Assembly (NCBI GenBank): GCA_026418195.1 | Contig: JAOABU010000116.1 | Coordinates: 66,977 to 123,094 of the forward strand | Reading direction: 5' to 3' | Length of the DNA stretch: 56,118 bases | Source of the DNA: Spirochaetota bacterium | GTDB taxonomy: Bacteria > Spirochaetota > Spirochaetia > DTKZ01 | Part shown: piece after piece, positions 6,673 to 15,708 of the stretch | Layout: every line of letters begins with the position of its first letter | Numbering within the stretch: position 1 is the first letter of the stretch | Notes under the pieces: model-generated | The model's database searches: none | The model's input: the letters and a program-made list of their open reading frames with translations, nothing else | What the model was told of the DNA's origin: nothing | Program-made: the position numbers and the translations under genes

Positions 6673-9600
6673 ATGCCCGCTAGGAAAGATATACAGAAAA
6701 TTCTACTCATCGGTTCCGGTCCCATCGTAATTGGCCAAGCATGCGAGTTCGATTATTCCGGGACCCAGGCTGTTTTAGCCTTGAAAGAAGAAGGATACCA
6801 GGTGGTCCTGGTAAATCCGAATCCTGCGACTGTCATGACTACCCCTGGCCTTGCCGATGTGGTATATCCCGAACCGTTGGAATTAGGGTATCTGGAAGAG
6901 ATCATCCGTCTAGAGCGACCCGATGCGCTGCTTCCCACAATGGGAGGGCAGACAGGATTGAATCTCAGTATCCAACTGTACGAATCAGGAGTTTTAGATC
7001 GGTATGGAGTAGAGGTGATTGGTTCCTCGATAGAATCTATTCAAAAAGCAGAAGATCGAGGTCTTTTTAAGGAACTGATCACTCAAATAGGGCTGGAGTC
7101 TCCCCGTTCCCAGTTGATTCATAGTATCCCAGAAGCCAGGGAAATAGCTCGGGAACTCGGGTTTCCCCTCATTGTGCGGCCGAGCTTCACCTTAGGTGGG
7201 AAGGGGGGAAGTATCATTCGGGAACCGGATCAGTTAGAGCCCTTGATTGAGCGGGCGCTTCTAGAAAGCCCCTCTCATACGGCCTTGGTGGAAGAATCCC
7301 TTTTAGGATGGAAGGAGTTCGAACTAGAGGTGATGCGGGACCGAAAGGACAATGCCGTTATTGTATGCTCTATCGAAAATATAGATCCCATGGGAGTGCA
7401 TACAGGGGACAGTATTACGATCGCTCCGATCCAGACTCTTTCCGATGAGGAATATCAGAAAATGCGATCCGCTGCCATCGAAATTCTTCGGGCAGTTGGC
7501 ATCGATTGTGGGGGCTCCAATGTCCAGTTTGCCCTGCATCCGAGAACGGGGCGAATGGTAGTAATCGAAATGAACCCCAGGGTGTCCAGATCCAGTGCCT
7601 TGGCTAGTAAAGCAACTGGGTTTCCTATTGCAAAGTGTTCAGCTCGATTAGCTGTCGGCTACACACTTGATGAAATTGTGAACGAGATCACAGGAAAGAC
7701 CGCCTCCTGTTTCGAGCCCGCCCTCGATTACTGTGCAGTAAAAATTCCAAGGTTTGAACTGGAAAAGTTTCCGGAAAGTTACCGGGAACTAGGGACTCAG
7801 ATGAAATCCGTTGGAGAGTCCCTTGCACTCGGTAGAACGTTCCAGGAAGCCTTGAACAAAGCGATTCGCGCAGCAGAGTTCGGATTCGAAGGGTTGGAAG
7901 AATTAACGGTGAGTAGAGAAGAATTGGAGCGGATGGTGACAACCTTGCACCCTCGTAAGATCTTTGCTGCCTACACACTGCTGAAACAGCAGGGAGAATC
8001 GGTGTTAGAGGAATTAGCGAAAAAAACAGCCTATGACCCCTTTTTCCTCTACGAGATGCTTCAGCAGGCCGAGTTAGAGCACCAACTCTCTCGCAAGGGG
8101 ATTACCCCAGAACTTCTCAGGCAAGCTAAGGCGTATGGTTTAAGCGATAGAAGGATAGGAAAGCTCACAGGGCTATCCGTAGAAGAAGTGTTTGCGAAAA
8201 GGACCAAGGAAGGTATCCATCGGACATACCACTTTGTGGATACCTGTGCTGGTGAGTTTGAAGCTACGACTCCCTACTTCTATTCCTCCCATGGAGAGAT
8301 CGACGAAGGAAAACCGTTAGAGAATCCTGTAGTGATTTTGAGTAGCGGTCCTAACCGTATAGGCCAGGGGTTGGAGTTCGATACCTGCTGCACCCTAGCA
8401 TCCTTTGCTTTTCGGTCGTTGGGCAGAAAAGCTATCATGGTGAATTCCAATCCAGAAACTGTTTCCACCGATTACAATGTTTCCGATCGGCTCTATTTAG
8501 AACCTTTAACGTTGGAAGATGTACGGGAAATTCTGAAAAAAGAACAGGCCAAGCAAGTTATTGTACAACTAGGTGGTCAAACTCCTCTCAACATGGCAGA
8601 AGCATTGGAGAGGGAGGGGTACGAAATTGTGGGCACCTCTGTCGCTTCCATCAATGCTACAGAGGATCGTGGGTTATTTGCTCAACTCATGAACCAGTTG
8701 GGATTACGGCAACCAAGGAATTCCATGGCTTCCAATCCCGAGGAAATCTGGAGAGCAGTAAAGCAGATAGGATATCCAGTACTGCTCCGCCCGTCCTACG
8801 TATTAGGGGGAAGAAGCATGTTCATTGCGTACTCCGATGATGAATTGAAGGAGTTCCTCCAGCGCCATCCTCAGATCACCGCAGAGCGCCCTGTTTTGGT
8901 AGATCAATTCTTGGAAGATGCGTTCGAGTACGATGTGGATGCTCTATCTGATGGGGAAAACGTCTATATCGGAGGAATCATGGAGCATATCGAAGCTGCG
9001 GGAATCCATTCGGGAGACTCGGCCTGTGTATTCCCTCCCTACAAATCGGAACCGGAAATCCTTCAGGAAATGATAGAGGCAACCGTAAAGATCGCCCGAT
9101 CTATCCAGGTAAAGGGATTTCTCAATATTCAATTTGCTGCAAAGGATGGACTTTTGTATGTGCTGGAAGTGAACCCTCGGGCATCGAGGACCGTTCCTTT
9201 CATTTCCAAAGCTTCTGGAGTGAATCTGGTGGAAAGTGCGGTAAAGATTTGGAGTGGTATCGATCTGAAAACTCAAGGACTAGTGCGAGAAAACGGGATT
9301 GGGGTAGGCACCTGCATTACCGGTTGGGCCGTGAAAGAGGCTATGTTTTCTTTTGATCGGTTGAGCGATGTAGACCCCATTTTAGGCCCTGAAATGAAAT
9401 CTACCGGAGAAGTCATTGGGTTAGGGGAGAGTTTCGGTGAGGCTTTTGCTAAGGCAGAACTTTCCGCAGGCACGATCCTTCCCACGAAAGGGAAAGTGTT
9501 CATTACCGTCCATGAAAATGACCGGAAAGCGATCCTTCCTATCGCAAAAGAATTGGAAGCTTTGGGATTTCAGATTGCCGCTACCCGGGGAACAGCAGAT

Positions 9601-9894
9601 TACCTATTCCAGCATGGTATCTTTCCAGAGGTAATTTTAAAGATTCATGAAGGGAGCCCAAATATCCTAGATCATATGCGTGCGGGACGGATACAGCTTC
9701 TCATCAATACCCCGCTAGGGAAGTATTCGCAGCGGGAAGATGGGTACATGAGGATTGAAGCGGTGAAGAGAAAGATTCCTTACACCACGACGACATCCGC
9801 TGCCGCTGCTGCTCTAGAAGGAATCCGGTACCTCTTGGAAGAAAGAAGGGTACCGAAGTCCTTCAATACTGCCTTTGCTTTTAAGAAACAATGA
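6673..9894 (+). CDS. carB: Carbamoyl-phosphate synthase large subunit
   Basis: ATP-dependent synthesis of carbamoyl phosphate from bicarbonate and ammonia. Full length (1073 residues) with the expected internal duplication: two ATP-grasp halves beginning GSGPIVIGQACEFDYSGTQA and SSGPNRIGQGLEFDTC, each followed by an NPETV-type turn and a GGxTPLN or GGQTGLN motif. The C-terminal ~140 residues (KGKVFITVHENDRK onward) form the MGS-like allosteric domain, so effector control is retained. ATG with AAGGAG seven bases before. The 3' end overlaps the convergent cimA gene by 14 bases. Confidence 0.97.
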   Translation: MPARKDIQKILLIGSGPIVIGQACEFDYSGTQAVLALKEEGYQVVLVNPNPATVMTTPGLADVVYPEPLELGYLEEIIRLERPDALLPTMGGQTGLNLSIQLYESGVLDRYGVEVIGSSIESIQKAEDRGLFKELITQIGLESPRSQLIHSIPEAREIARELGFPLIVRPSFTLGGKGGSIIREPDQLEPLIERALLESPSHTALVEESLLGWKEFELEVMRDRKDNAVIVCSIENIDPMGVHTGDSITIAPIQTLSDEEYQKMRSAAIEILRAVGIDCGGSNVQFALHPRTGRMVVIEMNPRVSRSSALASKATGFPIAKCSARLAVGYTLDEIVNEITGKTASCFEPALDYCAVKIPRFELEKFPESYRELGTQMKSVGESLALGRTFQEALNKAIRAAEFGFEGLEELTVSREELERMVTTLHPRKIFAAYTLLKQQGESVLEELAKKTAYDPFFLYEMLQQAELEHQLSRKGITPELLRQAKAYGLSDRRIGKLTGLSVEEVFAKRTKEGIHRTYHFVDTCAGEFEATTPYFYSSHGEIDEGKPLENPVVILSSGPNRIGQGLEFDTCCTLASFAFRSLGRKAIMVNSNPETVSTDYNVSDRLYLEPLTLEDVREILKKEQAKQVIVQLGGQTPLNMAEALEREGYEIVGTSVASINATEDRGLFAQLMNQLGLRQPRNSMASNPEEIWRAVKQIGYPVLLRPSYVLGGRSMFIAYSDDELKEFLQRHPQITAERPVLVDQFLEDAFEYDVDALSDGENVYIGGIMEHIEAAGIHSGDSACVFPPYKSEPEILQEMIEATVKIARSIQVKGFLNIQFAAKDGLLYVLEVNPRASRTVPFISKASGVNLVESAVKIWSGIDLKTQGLVRENGIGVGTCITGWAVKEAMFSFDRLSDVDPILGPEMKSTGEVIGLGESFGEAFAKAELSAGTILPTKGKVFITVHENDRKAILPIAKELEALGFQIAATRGTADYLFQHGIFPEVILKIHEGSPNILDHMRAGRIQLLINTPLGKYSQREDGYMRIEAVKRKIPYTTTTSAAAAALEGIRYLLEERRVPKSFNTAFAFKKQ

Positions 9895-11452
9895 AGGTAT
9901 TATAGTAGTAATCTAGGCTATCCACTAGAGCTTCCCAGGATGCTTCCACAATGTTCTCGCTTACCCCCACTGTATCCCAGGTGTTTTGATGGTGATCGGT
10001 GAAGGAAATGAATACCCGCACCTTTGCTGCGGTTCCTGCGGTTTCTGGGTTCAACACTCGGACCTTGTAATCCGTTAGGCTAATGTCTTTAATGAAAGGA
10101 TAAAAATGCTCAATGGCATTCCTGAGAGCTGCATCGAGAGTTTCTACCGGCCCTACCCCCACCGCAGCTCCCATTACATCCTTTCCATTGATCCGCAGGA
10201 AAATCCTTCCCACCGTTTTTGAGGGGCTTTCCCAAGTTTTATAGGACTCCAGATGGTAATTGTTCAACTCCATTAAGGGCTTGTAAATCTTCAAAGTCTT
10301 TCGTATGAGAAGATCGAAAGAAGCTTCTGCTGCTTCGTATTCGTATCCTTTCACCTCTCGATCTTTCAAGATCTGGATAAGGGACTCTACCTCTTCAGAG
10401 TTTTTTTCGAAGGTCCCGTATTTGGATAACTTGTCTAAAACAGTGGATTTTCCCGCTAATTCAGAAAGAAGGATCCTTCGTTCGTTGCCAACTAGCTTCG
10501 CATTGATATGCTCCATCAGGTAATCTGCTTTGGAAAGCACATCCGCATGCTGACCCGCCTTGTGACTGAAGGCGGCTTCGCCCACATAGGGTTGACGTTT
10601 GTCAGGGATGATGTTGGCCTTTTCAGCGACGAATCTCGATACGGAGGTGATCTTTTGTATATGAGGAGCGGTGGAACTGTCGATATTCATCTTCAATGCC
10701 AGGGTCGGTAGGATAGCACAGAGATTCGCATTCCCACACCGTTCTCCCCACCCATTGATCGTCCCTTGCACATGAATGGCACCTGCTTCGATGGCTAGAA
10801 GACTATTGGCCACCGCATTTCCTGTATCGTTGTGGAAATGTACACCCAAGGGTGCTAATCGATCTTGGGGCAGAGCGGCCAAGATTTTTTGCACCTCTGA
10901 AGGCAGGGTGCCTCCATTTGTGTCGCACAGTACGAGGCAATCGGCCTTTGCCTCTGTACCCGTACTGAGAACTTTCAAAGCATATGCAGGATCATCCTTG
11001 TACCCATCGAAGAAATGCTCTAGATCAAAAATGACCTTTCTACCTTGGTCCTTTAGATACGAGATGGAGTCGTATATCATTTCTAGGTTCTCCTCCAGCG
11101 AAGTGCGGAGGACTTTTTCTACATGGGCTTTCCAAGTTTTCCCTACTACTACTACCACCTCTGTCTCGGCCTCGAGCAAAGCTCGTATGTGTGCGTCTTC
11201 CTTGGCTTTGTGATTGGGTTTCCGGGTAGAACCGAAGGCGGCTATTTTAGCGTGTTCAAACGTCTCTTTTTTAATCAATTCGAAGAATGCTTCCTCTTTC
11301 TGGTTGGAGAGAGGGAATCCTCCTTCAATATAGTCTACCCCTAGTTCATCCAACTTGTGAGCTATCTGGATCTTATCAGATAAGCTGAAACTAACCTCGA
11401 TCCCTTGCATTCCATCCCGTAGGGTGGTATCGAAAATCTCGACTCTTTTCAT
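9881..11452 (-). CDS. cimA: (R)-citramalate synthase
   Basis: Condenses pyruvate with acetyl-CoA to citramalate, giving the threonine-independent route to isoleucine. 523 residues. The HMGL-like TIM barrel starts [27 protein letters not shown], with the metal-binding GVHFHNDTGNAVANSL and GTINGWGERCGNANL motifs, and ends in a LeuA-type allosteric dimer domain. DGMQGIE in place of the DGEQSPG of LeuA, together with GFPLSNQKE, fits the long citramalate-synthase subfamily rather than isopropylmalate synthase. ATGA overlap with the upstream leuA stop, so the two are translationally coupled. Confidence 0.88.
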   Translation of the reverse strand: MKRVEIFDTTLRDGMQGIEVSFSLSDKIQIAHKLDELGVDYIEGGFPLSNQKEEAFFELIKKETFEHAKIAAFGSTRKPNHKAKEDAHIRALLEAETEVVVVVGKTWKAHVEKVLRTSLEENLEMIYDSISYLKDQGRKVIFDLEHFFDGYKDDPAYALKVLSTGTEAKADCLVLCDTNGGTLPSEVQKILAALPQDRLAPLGVHFHNDTGNAVANSLLAIEAGAIHVQGTINGWGERCGNANLCAILPTLALKMNIDSSTAPHIQKITSVSRFVAEKANIIPDKRQPYVGEAAFSHKAGQHADVLSKADYLMEHINAKLVGNERRILLSELAGKSTVLDKLSKYGTFEKNSEEVESLIQILKDREVKGYEYEAAEASFDLLIRKTLKIYKPLMELNNYHLESYKTWESPSKTVGRIFLRINGKDVMGAAVGVGPVETLDAALRNAIEHFYPFIKDISLTDYKVRVLNPETAGTAAKVRVFISFTDHHQNTWDTVGVSENIVEASWEALVDSLDYYYNTFIVS

Positions 11453-12993
11453 TGTGTTTCCTTTACTTCTTTTTCTTCTTTATGGTTACCTTTTAGGGCC
11501 CGGTATCGGTTCATGGCACTCAGGTACGCCCGAGCACTGGCTTCCAAGATGTCCGTCGAAGCTCCCCGGCCTACACACCGATGTTCATCAAAGAGGACCA
11601 CCACACCGACCTCACCAACAGCTTGTTTCCCGGGGGTTACTGCTTGGACATTGTATTCCTGTAAAGAGCCTGTGATGCCAGTAGCCCGTTCGATAGCTCT
11701 GAATACTGCATCGATGGGCCCATCTCCCGTAGCTGCTTCCTCTAAGAGTTCATCTCCTCTGCGAATTCGAACCGTAGCGGTTGGAATGGATTGATTTCCC
11801 GTAATGACATTGAAGTATTCGAGAGCGTACATATCCACCTCCTGACCCAGCTGATCTCCAATGATGGCATAGATATCCTCGTCAAACACTTCTTTCTTAC
11901 GGTCTGCAATCACCAGGAACCGTTCGTAGGCTTCTTTCAGTTCCTTTTCCGAGAGTGTAATACCCAGGTCTTTCAACCTCTTGCTGAATCCATGCATGCC
12001 GGAATGACGTCCTAAGACGATCTTGCTCTCATCCCTCCCTACCGATTCAGGAGTCATGATTTCGTAGGTTTCCCGCTTTTTCAGTACTCCATCCTGATGG
12101 ATTCCGGATTCATGTGCAAAGGCATTCTCACCAACGATTGGTTTGTTGCGAGCAATGGGAAATCCCAGAATCGTGGAAAGTAATTTTGACGTAGGATAGA
12201 TCTGCCGGGTGTTGATTCCGGTGGTGTAGGGGAACTGATCCTTTCGGACATGGAGACACATCACTACCTCTTCGAGTGCAGCGTTTCCCGCACGTTCTCC
12301 AATTCCATTCACAGTAACCTCAATCTGTCGGGCTCCTACTCTGAGGGCAGCTAACGTGTTGGCTACCGCCAAACCTAGATCGTTATGACAATGCACCGAT
12401 AGCATTGCCTTGTCGATATTGGGGGTGCCTTCGAGGATAGCTTTCAAGAACCGCTCGAACTCGTATGGGGTGGTGTAACCCACGGTATCTGGAATGTTTA
12501 TAATGGTAGCTCCCTCTTTAATGACTGCTTCCAGCACCCGACAGAGAAAAGGAACTTCACTCCGAGTTCCATCTTCTGGGGAAAACTCTACCTCGGCACA
12601 TTTGGATCGGGCATACCGCACAGCATGCTTCGCCATTTCCAGGACGGTTTCTGGATCCTTTTTCAGTTTGAACTGCATGTGAAGGGGTGACGTGGAAATA
12701 AAGGTGTGTATTCGGGGATGCTCGGCTTTTTGAATCGATTCCGCCGCTAGATCGAGATCCTTCTCCACAGCCCGGGCTAGAGCCGCAATCACTACCCCTT
12801 TCACTTTTTCTGCAATGACCTGACAACCTCTGAACTGTTGGGGAGAAGAGACAGGGAATCCCGCTTCTATCACGTCTACCCCAAGACGGACGAGTTGTAG
12901 AGCTACCTCGTATTTCTGTTCCACTGTCATGGCTGCTCCCGGAGATTGCTCCCCATCCCGAAGGGTCGTATCGAACACATAGATCCGTTCCAT
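11449..12993 (-). CDS. leuA: 2-isopropylmalate synthase
   Basis: First committed step of leucine synthesis. Motifs: [50 protein letters not shown] and [14 protein letters not shown], then the C-terminal regulatory LeuA dimer domain ([11 protein letters not shown]). 514 residues from the ATG at 12993. I prefer that ATG to an in-frame TTG at 13020 because AAAGGAG lies 6-7 bases upstream of it and because the TTG falls within the attenuator's terminator T-run. Expression should depend on the attenuator upstream. cimA follows with a 4-base overlap. Confidence 0.95.
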   Translation of the reverse strand: MERIYVFDTTLRDGEQSPGAAMTVEQKYEVALQLVRLGVDVIEAGFPVSSPQQFRGCQVIAEKVKGVVIAALARAVEKDLDLAAESIQKAEHPRIHTFISTSPLHMQFKLKKDPETVLEMAKHAVRYARSKCAEVEFSPEDGTRSEVPFLCRVLEAVIKEGATIINIPDTVGYTTPYEFERFLKAILEGTPNIDKAMLSVHCHNDLGLAVANTLAALRVGARQIEVTVNGIGERAGNAALEEVVMCLHVRKDQFPYTTGINTRQIYPTSKLLSTILGFPIARNKPIVGENAFAHESGIHQDGVLKKRETYEIMTPESVGRDESKIVLGRHSGMHGFSKRLKDLGITLSEKELKEAYERFLVIADRKKEVFDEDIYAIIGDQLGQEVDMYALEYFNVITGNQSIPTATVRIRRGDELLEEAATGDGPIDAVFRAIERATGITGSLQEYNVQAVTPGKQAVGEVGVVVLFDEHRCVGRGASTDILEASARAYLSAMNRYRALKGNHKEEKEVKETQ

Positions 12994-13018
12994 TACGTGC
13001 TCCTTTCTTGGCTTTGCC

Positions 13019-13055
13019 AAAAAAATTGGCCGTCCCCCCGGCAGGAAGGACGGCC
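13019..13055 (-). terminator. Attenuator terminator upstream of leuA
   Basis: On the minus strand GGCCGTCC (13035-13028 in plus numbering) pairs perfectly with GGACGGCC (13055-13048) around a 12-base loop. The sequence AATTTTTTT follows immediately, 26 bases before the leuA ATG. Its proximal strand and loop include CTTCCTGCC (13048-13040), which can instead pair with GGCAGGAAG in the leader ORF (13093-13085). Confidence 0.88.
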
Positions 13056-13078
13056 ATAGTATCCGAATACTATACCAA

Positions 13079-13119
13079 TCTACTCTTCCTGCCTCCCGGC
13101 GGGAACTAGGGCGAGTAGA
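13079..13119 (-). promoter_or_regulatory. leu attenuator: pause hairpin and antiterminator strand
   Basis: TCTACTC (13119-13113, over Leu codons of the leader ORF) pairs perfectly with GAGTAGA (13085-13079, at the leader stop codon). The adjoining GGCAGGAAG (13093-13085) is complementary over 9 bases to 13048-13040 in the terminator. This is the classical mutually exclusive 1:2, 2:3, 3:4 arrangement. Confidence 0.75.
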
Positions 13120-13160
13120 ATGATAATTAGGCTAAGGCCCCTGGTACTATTGGTCTTCAT
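13080..13160 (-). CDS. leuL: Leu/Ile-rich leader peptide of the leuA-cimA attenuator
   Basis: A 26-codon ORF, too short for ordinary gene calling, encoding a peptide that begins MKTNSTRG and continues LSLIIILLALVP before ending GRQEE. Five Leu, three Ile and one Val fall within eleven residues. It has an AGGTG ribosome binding site (13170-13166) and lies between a promoter and the leuA terminator. Two of the Leu codons (CTA CTC) form strand 1 of the pause hairpin, so stalling for charged tRNA-Leu would free the antiterminator. The mix of Leu and Ile codons fits an operon making precursors of both amino acids. Recognition rests entirely on architecture; no homologue was searched. Confidence 0.82.
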   Translation of the reverse strand: MKTNSTRGLSLIIILLALVPAGRQEE

Positions 13161-13177
13161 ACGAACACCTAGTAATG

Positions 13178-13206
13178 TAGATATAGGAATTCTACTGTTT
13201 TGTCAA
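13178..13206 (-). promoter_or_regulatory. Promoter of leuL-leuA-cimA
   Basis: Minus strand TTGACA (13206-13201), 17-base spacer, TATCTA (13183-13178). The predicted start is around 13171, just before the leader-peptide ribosome binding site. Confidence 0.55.
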
Positions 13207-13232
13207 TCAAATTCGTTGTATAGTAAGTTCTG

Positions 13233-14930
13233 ATGGAAGGGACGTCCGTGTTCGACAAACTAGTGGCAGACCTAACTACCGAAGAAAGAAAAAATCTTCT
13301 TGAACGGATACAAAAACTTCATCCTCTATCTGAAGAGCCTATGATGGCGAACCAGCAAGACGAGGTAGAGGTGAATGTTGAACGAGAGTTCCAAGGATTA
13401 AGCCTTTTCGAAAAGATTCTCTTATGGATACGGGCTTTCTTTACTCGAAGAATCCGCGAAGAAGTGTTAGAAGAACATCTGGTGAGAAAGTTAGGTAGGG
13501 AACTTCAACGGAAGGCCCCTGGCCTCGTGGACTTGAAACGAAAAGTAGTTTTACCTTCATTTGCCGAAACAGTGGAACGGTTAAAACCACACCTTTCCGT
13601 GTTAGGTGCTTTTATCTCTCTTTTGACGGGGAATCGAAGAACTCAGTTCATTTCCTTTCTTGCAGCCTTTGAGATGGAAAACACCACGGAGCGATTGAAA
13701 ACAGAGCTGGATCCCTTTTACTTGATCGCTCTTCACTGGTATCACCTAGAGCCACCCTTTGCTTCCGATGCACTGGTAAGTCTCGAGATTCCTCCAACCG
13801 AACAACTCTCCGATGCGGACCTACGGAGAATGCTGGATAATAGGCTGGAAGATATCCTTGCAGGAATTGCTCAGGAAGAAAAGAGTAGGATGTATCTAGA
13901 TATTCGTTTCTTGGACCGCTTGTCCCAACTGGTATACTTCCCTGTAGATCGAATCCTTTCTGCTTTTCGTGCCCTACCTGAACTGCCGTATGCTCCATGC
14001 CCGTTCAATAGGCTCAGAGAACCTCTGGCCCTTTTTACAGAAATCATGTATTCCCTTCGGGATCCTATCCCTGCGGTTCTCTTAGAAACATTGGTTCTGT
14101 TCAAGATGGGAGATTTCCATCGTGAATTAGATAGAGCAGAGGAAAAACACACGATTTCTCAATCTCTCCTTCAGCTTGAAGAGGCTTTCCAGGCAATTCG
14201 CAACTTCCTGCAGAAAGTTCCGCTTCTAACCCTCATGAAGGTGCTTACCGGACGGGTCAATTATAGGTGCATTGAACGAGGGGGCGGGGAGGATTGGTTC
14301 AATCAGTTCAAACAGCACTGGAGGGCTAGGTTGGACGAGGCGTTCCGTTCGTTTCTGGATATACGGAGGAAGGACGAGCTTGGGAAGGCGATGAGTGCTC
14401 TTTTCGCTCCTACTCCCTTACCGATTCCATACGGGAAGAATGTCCGGGAATGTTCCATCTTTCTCCTTGGTTTTATTTTCCTTCGTACCTTTTTTCAAAC
14501 CATCTTTTTTTCTACATACAATCGGCCTCTTAGGATTCTATTACTGGAAGGACAATTCTACAAAGCGGATAACCGGAAGGAATATACCGAAGCATTTGGA
14601 AACCTGTTGAAACTGGGGGAAGAATTGGAAAAATCGACCATTCCGGAATCATGGGAATCCCTACCTTCAACCCAAAAGGAGACCTTGGAATCCCAGGTGC
14701 TTCGATGGTCCGAGCAATTTCGGGATTCTCTGCAGTCTTTGGTGCGCGTTTTGGATGGTGTTCTGTTTGGAGAGGCGGGGGGACGTTACGATACCCTGTC
14801 CAATCTTGGATCCATTGGTGGAAGGGGGAATGCTCAGCTATTACAATCCCTTAATGAAGTCTTGAAAGGGGCTACTGAGACAGTATCGGTGGTGGAACGG
14901 TTGATCCTATTGGAAAAGAAGCGTTCCTAA
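13233..14930 (+). CDS. Uncharacterised spirochaete-type protein (possibly DUF5312)
   Basis: 565 residues, mostly alpha-helical, with no enzymatic motif I recognise. There is no signal peptide. A hydrophobic patch at about residues 409-425 (CSIFLLGFIFLRTFFQTIFF) could be membrane-associated. The length, the helical character and the neighbouring pgeF-argS remind me of the DUF5312 proteins of treponemes, but I cannot confirm this. Start choice is open. ATG 13233 has no Shine-Dalgarno and lies eight bases after a TATAGT (13219-13224), whereas GTG 13248 has AAGGGA upstream. Gene and pgeF are separated by 2 bases, so they are probably cotranscribed. Confidence 0.75.
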   Translation: MEGTSVFDKLVADLTTEERKNLLERIQKLHPLSEEPMMANQQDEVEVNVEREFQGLSLFEKILLWIRAFFTRRIREEVLEEHLVRKLGRELQRKAPGLVDLKRKVVLPSFAETVERLKPHLSVLGAFISLLTGNRRTQFISFLAAFEMENTTERLKTELDPFYLIALHWYHLEPPFASDALVSLEIPPTEQLSDADLRRMLDNRLEDILAGIAQEEKSRMYLDIRFLDRLSQLVYFPVDRILSAFRALPELPYAPCPFNRLREPLALFTEIMYSLRDPIPAVLLETLVLFKMGDFHRELDRAEEKHTISQSLLQLEEAFQAIRNFLQKVPLLTLMKVLTGRVNYRCIERGGGEDWFNQFKQHWRARLDEAFRSFLDIRRKDELGKAMSALFAPTPLPIPYGKNVRECSIFLLGFIFLRTFFQTIFFSTYNRPLRILLLEGQFYKADNRKEYTEAFGNLLKLGEELEKSTIPESWESLPSTQKETLESQVLRWSEQFRDSLQSLVRVLDGVLFGEAGGRYDTLSNLGSIGGRGNAQLLQSLNEVLKGATETVSVVERLILLEKKRS

Positions 14931-14932
14931 GG

Positions 14933-15697
14933 ATGCTATGTATTCCCGCCGTGTGTGCTGGACGTAAGCAAGAAAAGTTGGTACATATCCCTATCATGTC
15001 AGTTGATCCTTACTGGTTAGATCTTTCCTGGTCTCCTCACCCGCAAGGGGGATTCCCGAAAGGGTATATCAGTTTGTCCCATGGAGGGGATTTCAACCTT
15101 CGTTCCCCTTTCCATACAAGAGCCATTCAGGAGGTAGGAAGGATTTTTCCAGGAAAACGGTTCTTGTACTGCCGGCAGGAGCATACGAAGATCGTTCGGA
15201 TTGTCGCTGCGAATGATGAGCCTGGTCAATTAGGAGATGGATTATTGACTCAAGAGGCAAACATCTTGCTTGGAATTACCGTTGCGGATTGTCTTCCCAT
15301 TCTTCTCTGGGATCCCAAACACCAAGTGCGGGGGCTTCTCCACAGTGGATGGAAGGGAACAGGGATCCTAGAGGAGGCAGTTGTCTTAATGGATAAAATG
15401 TATGGAACAGAACCGAAGGACCTTCACGTGCTTTTGGGTCCCTGCATCCGCTCCTGCTGTTATCGGGTAGATCCTGAACGAGGACAATGGTTTTCATCTC
15501 AGTTTGGAGAAGGAGCCTCCAGAATTCGGAACGGTGTGTATTATGTGGACTTAATTCAAGCGAATCAAACTATTGCCGAATCGTTGGGCATTCGTTCCAT
15601 CGAGGTTGTGGAAGGATGCACGTACTGTGATACACGGTTCCACTCGTATCGTAGAGAAGGTCCATCGAACTTTCAACGAATGTTGGTTCTATTCTGA
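14933..15697 (+). CDS. pgeF: Purine nucleoside phosphorylase/laccase-domain protein YfiH
   Basis: Multicopper polyphenol oxidase fold (DUF152) protein, in E. coli an editing factor for peptidoglycan precursors that also has nucleoside phosphorylase/deaminase activity. The three zinc/catalytic elements are present: RQEHTKIV, VADCLPILLWD and LHSGWKGT, plus the LLGPCIRSCCYRV segment. The annotated start is uncertain. ATG 14933 has AAGG directly against it, while ATG 14996 gives a more typical N-terminus but has no visible ribosome binding site. argS follows 11 bases later. Confidence 0.88.
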   Translation: MLCIPAVCAGRKQEKLVHIPIMSVDPYWLDLSWSPHPQGGFPKGYISLSHGGDFNLRSPFHTRAIQEVGRIFPGKRFLYCRQEHTKIVRIVAANDEPGQLGDGLLTQEANILLGITVADCLPILLWDPKHQVRGLLHSGWKGTGILEEAVVLMDKMYGTEPKDLHVLLGPCIRSCCYRVDPERGQWFSSQFGEGASRIRNGVYYVDLIQANQTIAESLGIRSIEVVEGCTYCDTRFHSYRREGPSNFQRMLVLF

Positions 15698-15708
15698 GGG
15701 GAAAAGGT

